Shown: piece after piece, positions 5,334 to 5,349 of the stretch | How the letters are laid out: the number at the start of each line of letters is the position of its first letter | Position numbering within the stretch: the first letter of the stretch is position 1 | Assembly: GCA_028679275.1 (NCBI GenBank) | Contig: JAJRBV010000013.1 | Span: 1-5,349, forward strand | DNA from: Methanoregulaceae archaeon | GTDB taxonomy: Archaea; Halobacteriota; Methanomicrobia; Methanomicrobiales; Methanospirillaceae | Direction: 5' to 3' | Length of the DNA: 5,349 nt | The notes under the pieces: generated by a model | Told to the model about the DNA's origin: nothing | Database searches by the model: none | The model's input: only the letters and a program-made list of their open reading frames with translations | Program-made: the position numbers and the translations under genes

Positions 5334-5349
5334 AGATCGGAAGAGCACA
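5334..5349. other. Illumina TruSeq adapter remnant (artefact)
   Basis: AGATCGGAAGAGCACA is identical to the first 16 bases of the standard Illumina TruSeq read-through adapter and reaches exactly to the end of the sequence. A chance exact match at the terminus is very unlikely. The bases are a library artefact left by incomplete trimming, and everything before about 5334 is genomic. Confidence 0.93.

Noticed and set aside
1..5349. CRISPR array, insertion sequence, prophage, toxin-antitoxin or defence genes, tRNA genes
   Set aside because: No regularly spaced repeats, transposase or integrase motifs, nuclease or helicase motifs, or tRNA-like folds were seen on either strand.

Overview
The window reads as a piece of a methanogenic euryarchaeon, most likely of the order Methanomicrobiales. 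The strongest pointer is sepS, O-phosphoseryl-tRNA synthetase, which is largely confined to methanogens and Archaeoglobus-like archaea. An archaeal-type radical SAM/SPASM enzyme of the AF1577-like group, a DUF5518-like membrane protein and archaeal promoter architecture (TATA box about 28 bases before a start codon with no ribosome binding site) agree with it. The order is an inference from gene content and sequence style.

Layout, left to right. (1) 3-323, plus: the C-terminal end of a TPR-repeat protein with a C-terminal membrane anchor, cut by the window edge. (2) 345-1463, plus: a complete radical SAM/SPASM enzyme that probably modifies a peptide or protein. (3) 1469-1948, minus: rlmH, a 23S rRNA methyltransferase, convergent with (2) and only 5 bases away; a long imperfect palindrome (1417-1456) covers the last codons of (2) at this junction. 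(4) 1949-2201: non-coding, with a weak promoter for rlmH and a hairpin that may terminate the next gene. (5) 2202-2543, minus: a small glycine-rich DUF5518-like membrane protein. (6) 2544-2675: divergent promoter region holding a good TATA box and a perfect 7-3-7 inverted repeat just before the next operon. (7) 2676-3161 and 3161-4309, plus: a two-gene operon for a KhtTU-like K+/H+ (cation/proton) antiporter, regulatory subunit then transporter, overlapping by one base (TAATG). (8) 4322-5332, minus: the C-terminal 336 residues of sepS, convergent with the antiporter gene, with a terminator-like hairpin inside the antiporter gene's 3' end.

The last 16 bases (5334-5349) match the start of the Illumina TruSeq adapter and are not genomic. 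The real sequence ends at about 5333, inside sepS.

Functionally the window is mostly housekeeping: Cys-tRNA synthesis, ribosome modification and cation homeostasis, plus one radical SAM enzyme whose substrate is not evident. I do not see a clear new multi-gene system. The points most worth a second look are the orphan radical SAM enzyme with its palindrome-encoded tail, the candidate operator in front of the antiporter operon, and the adapter sequence at the end.
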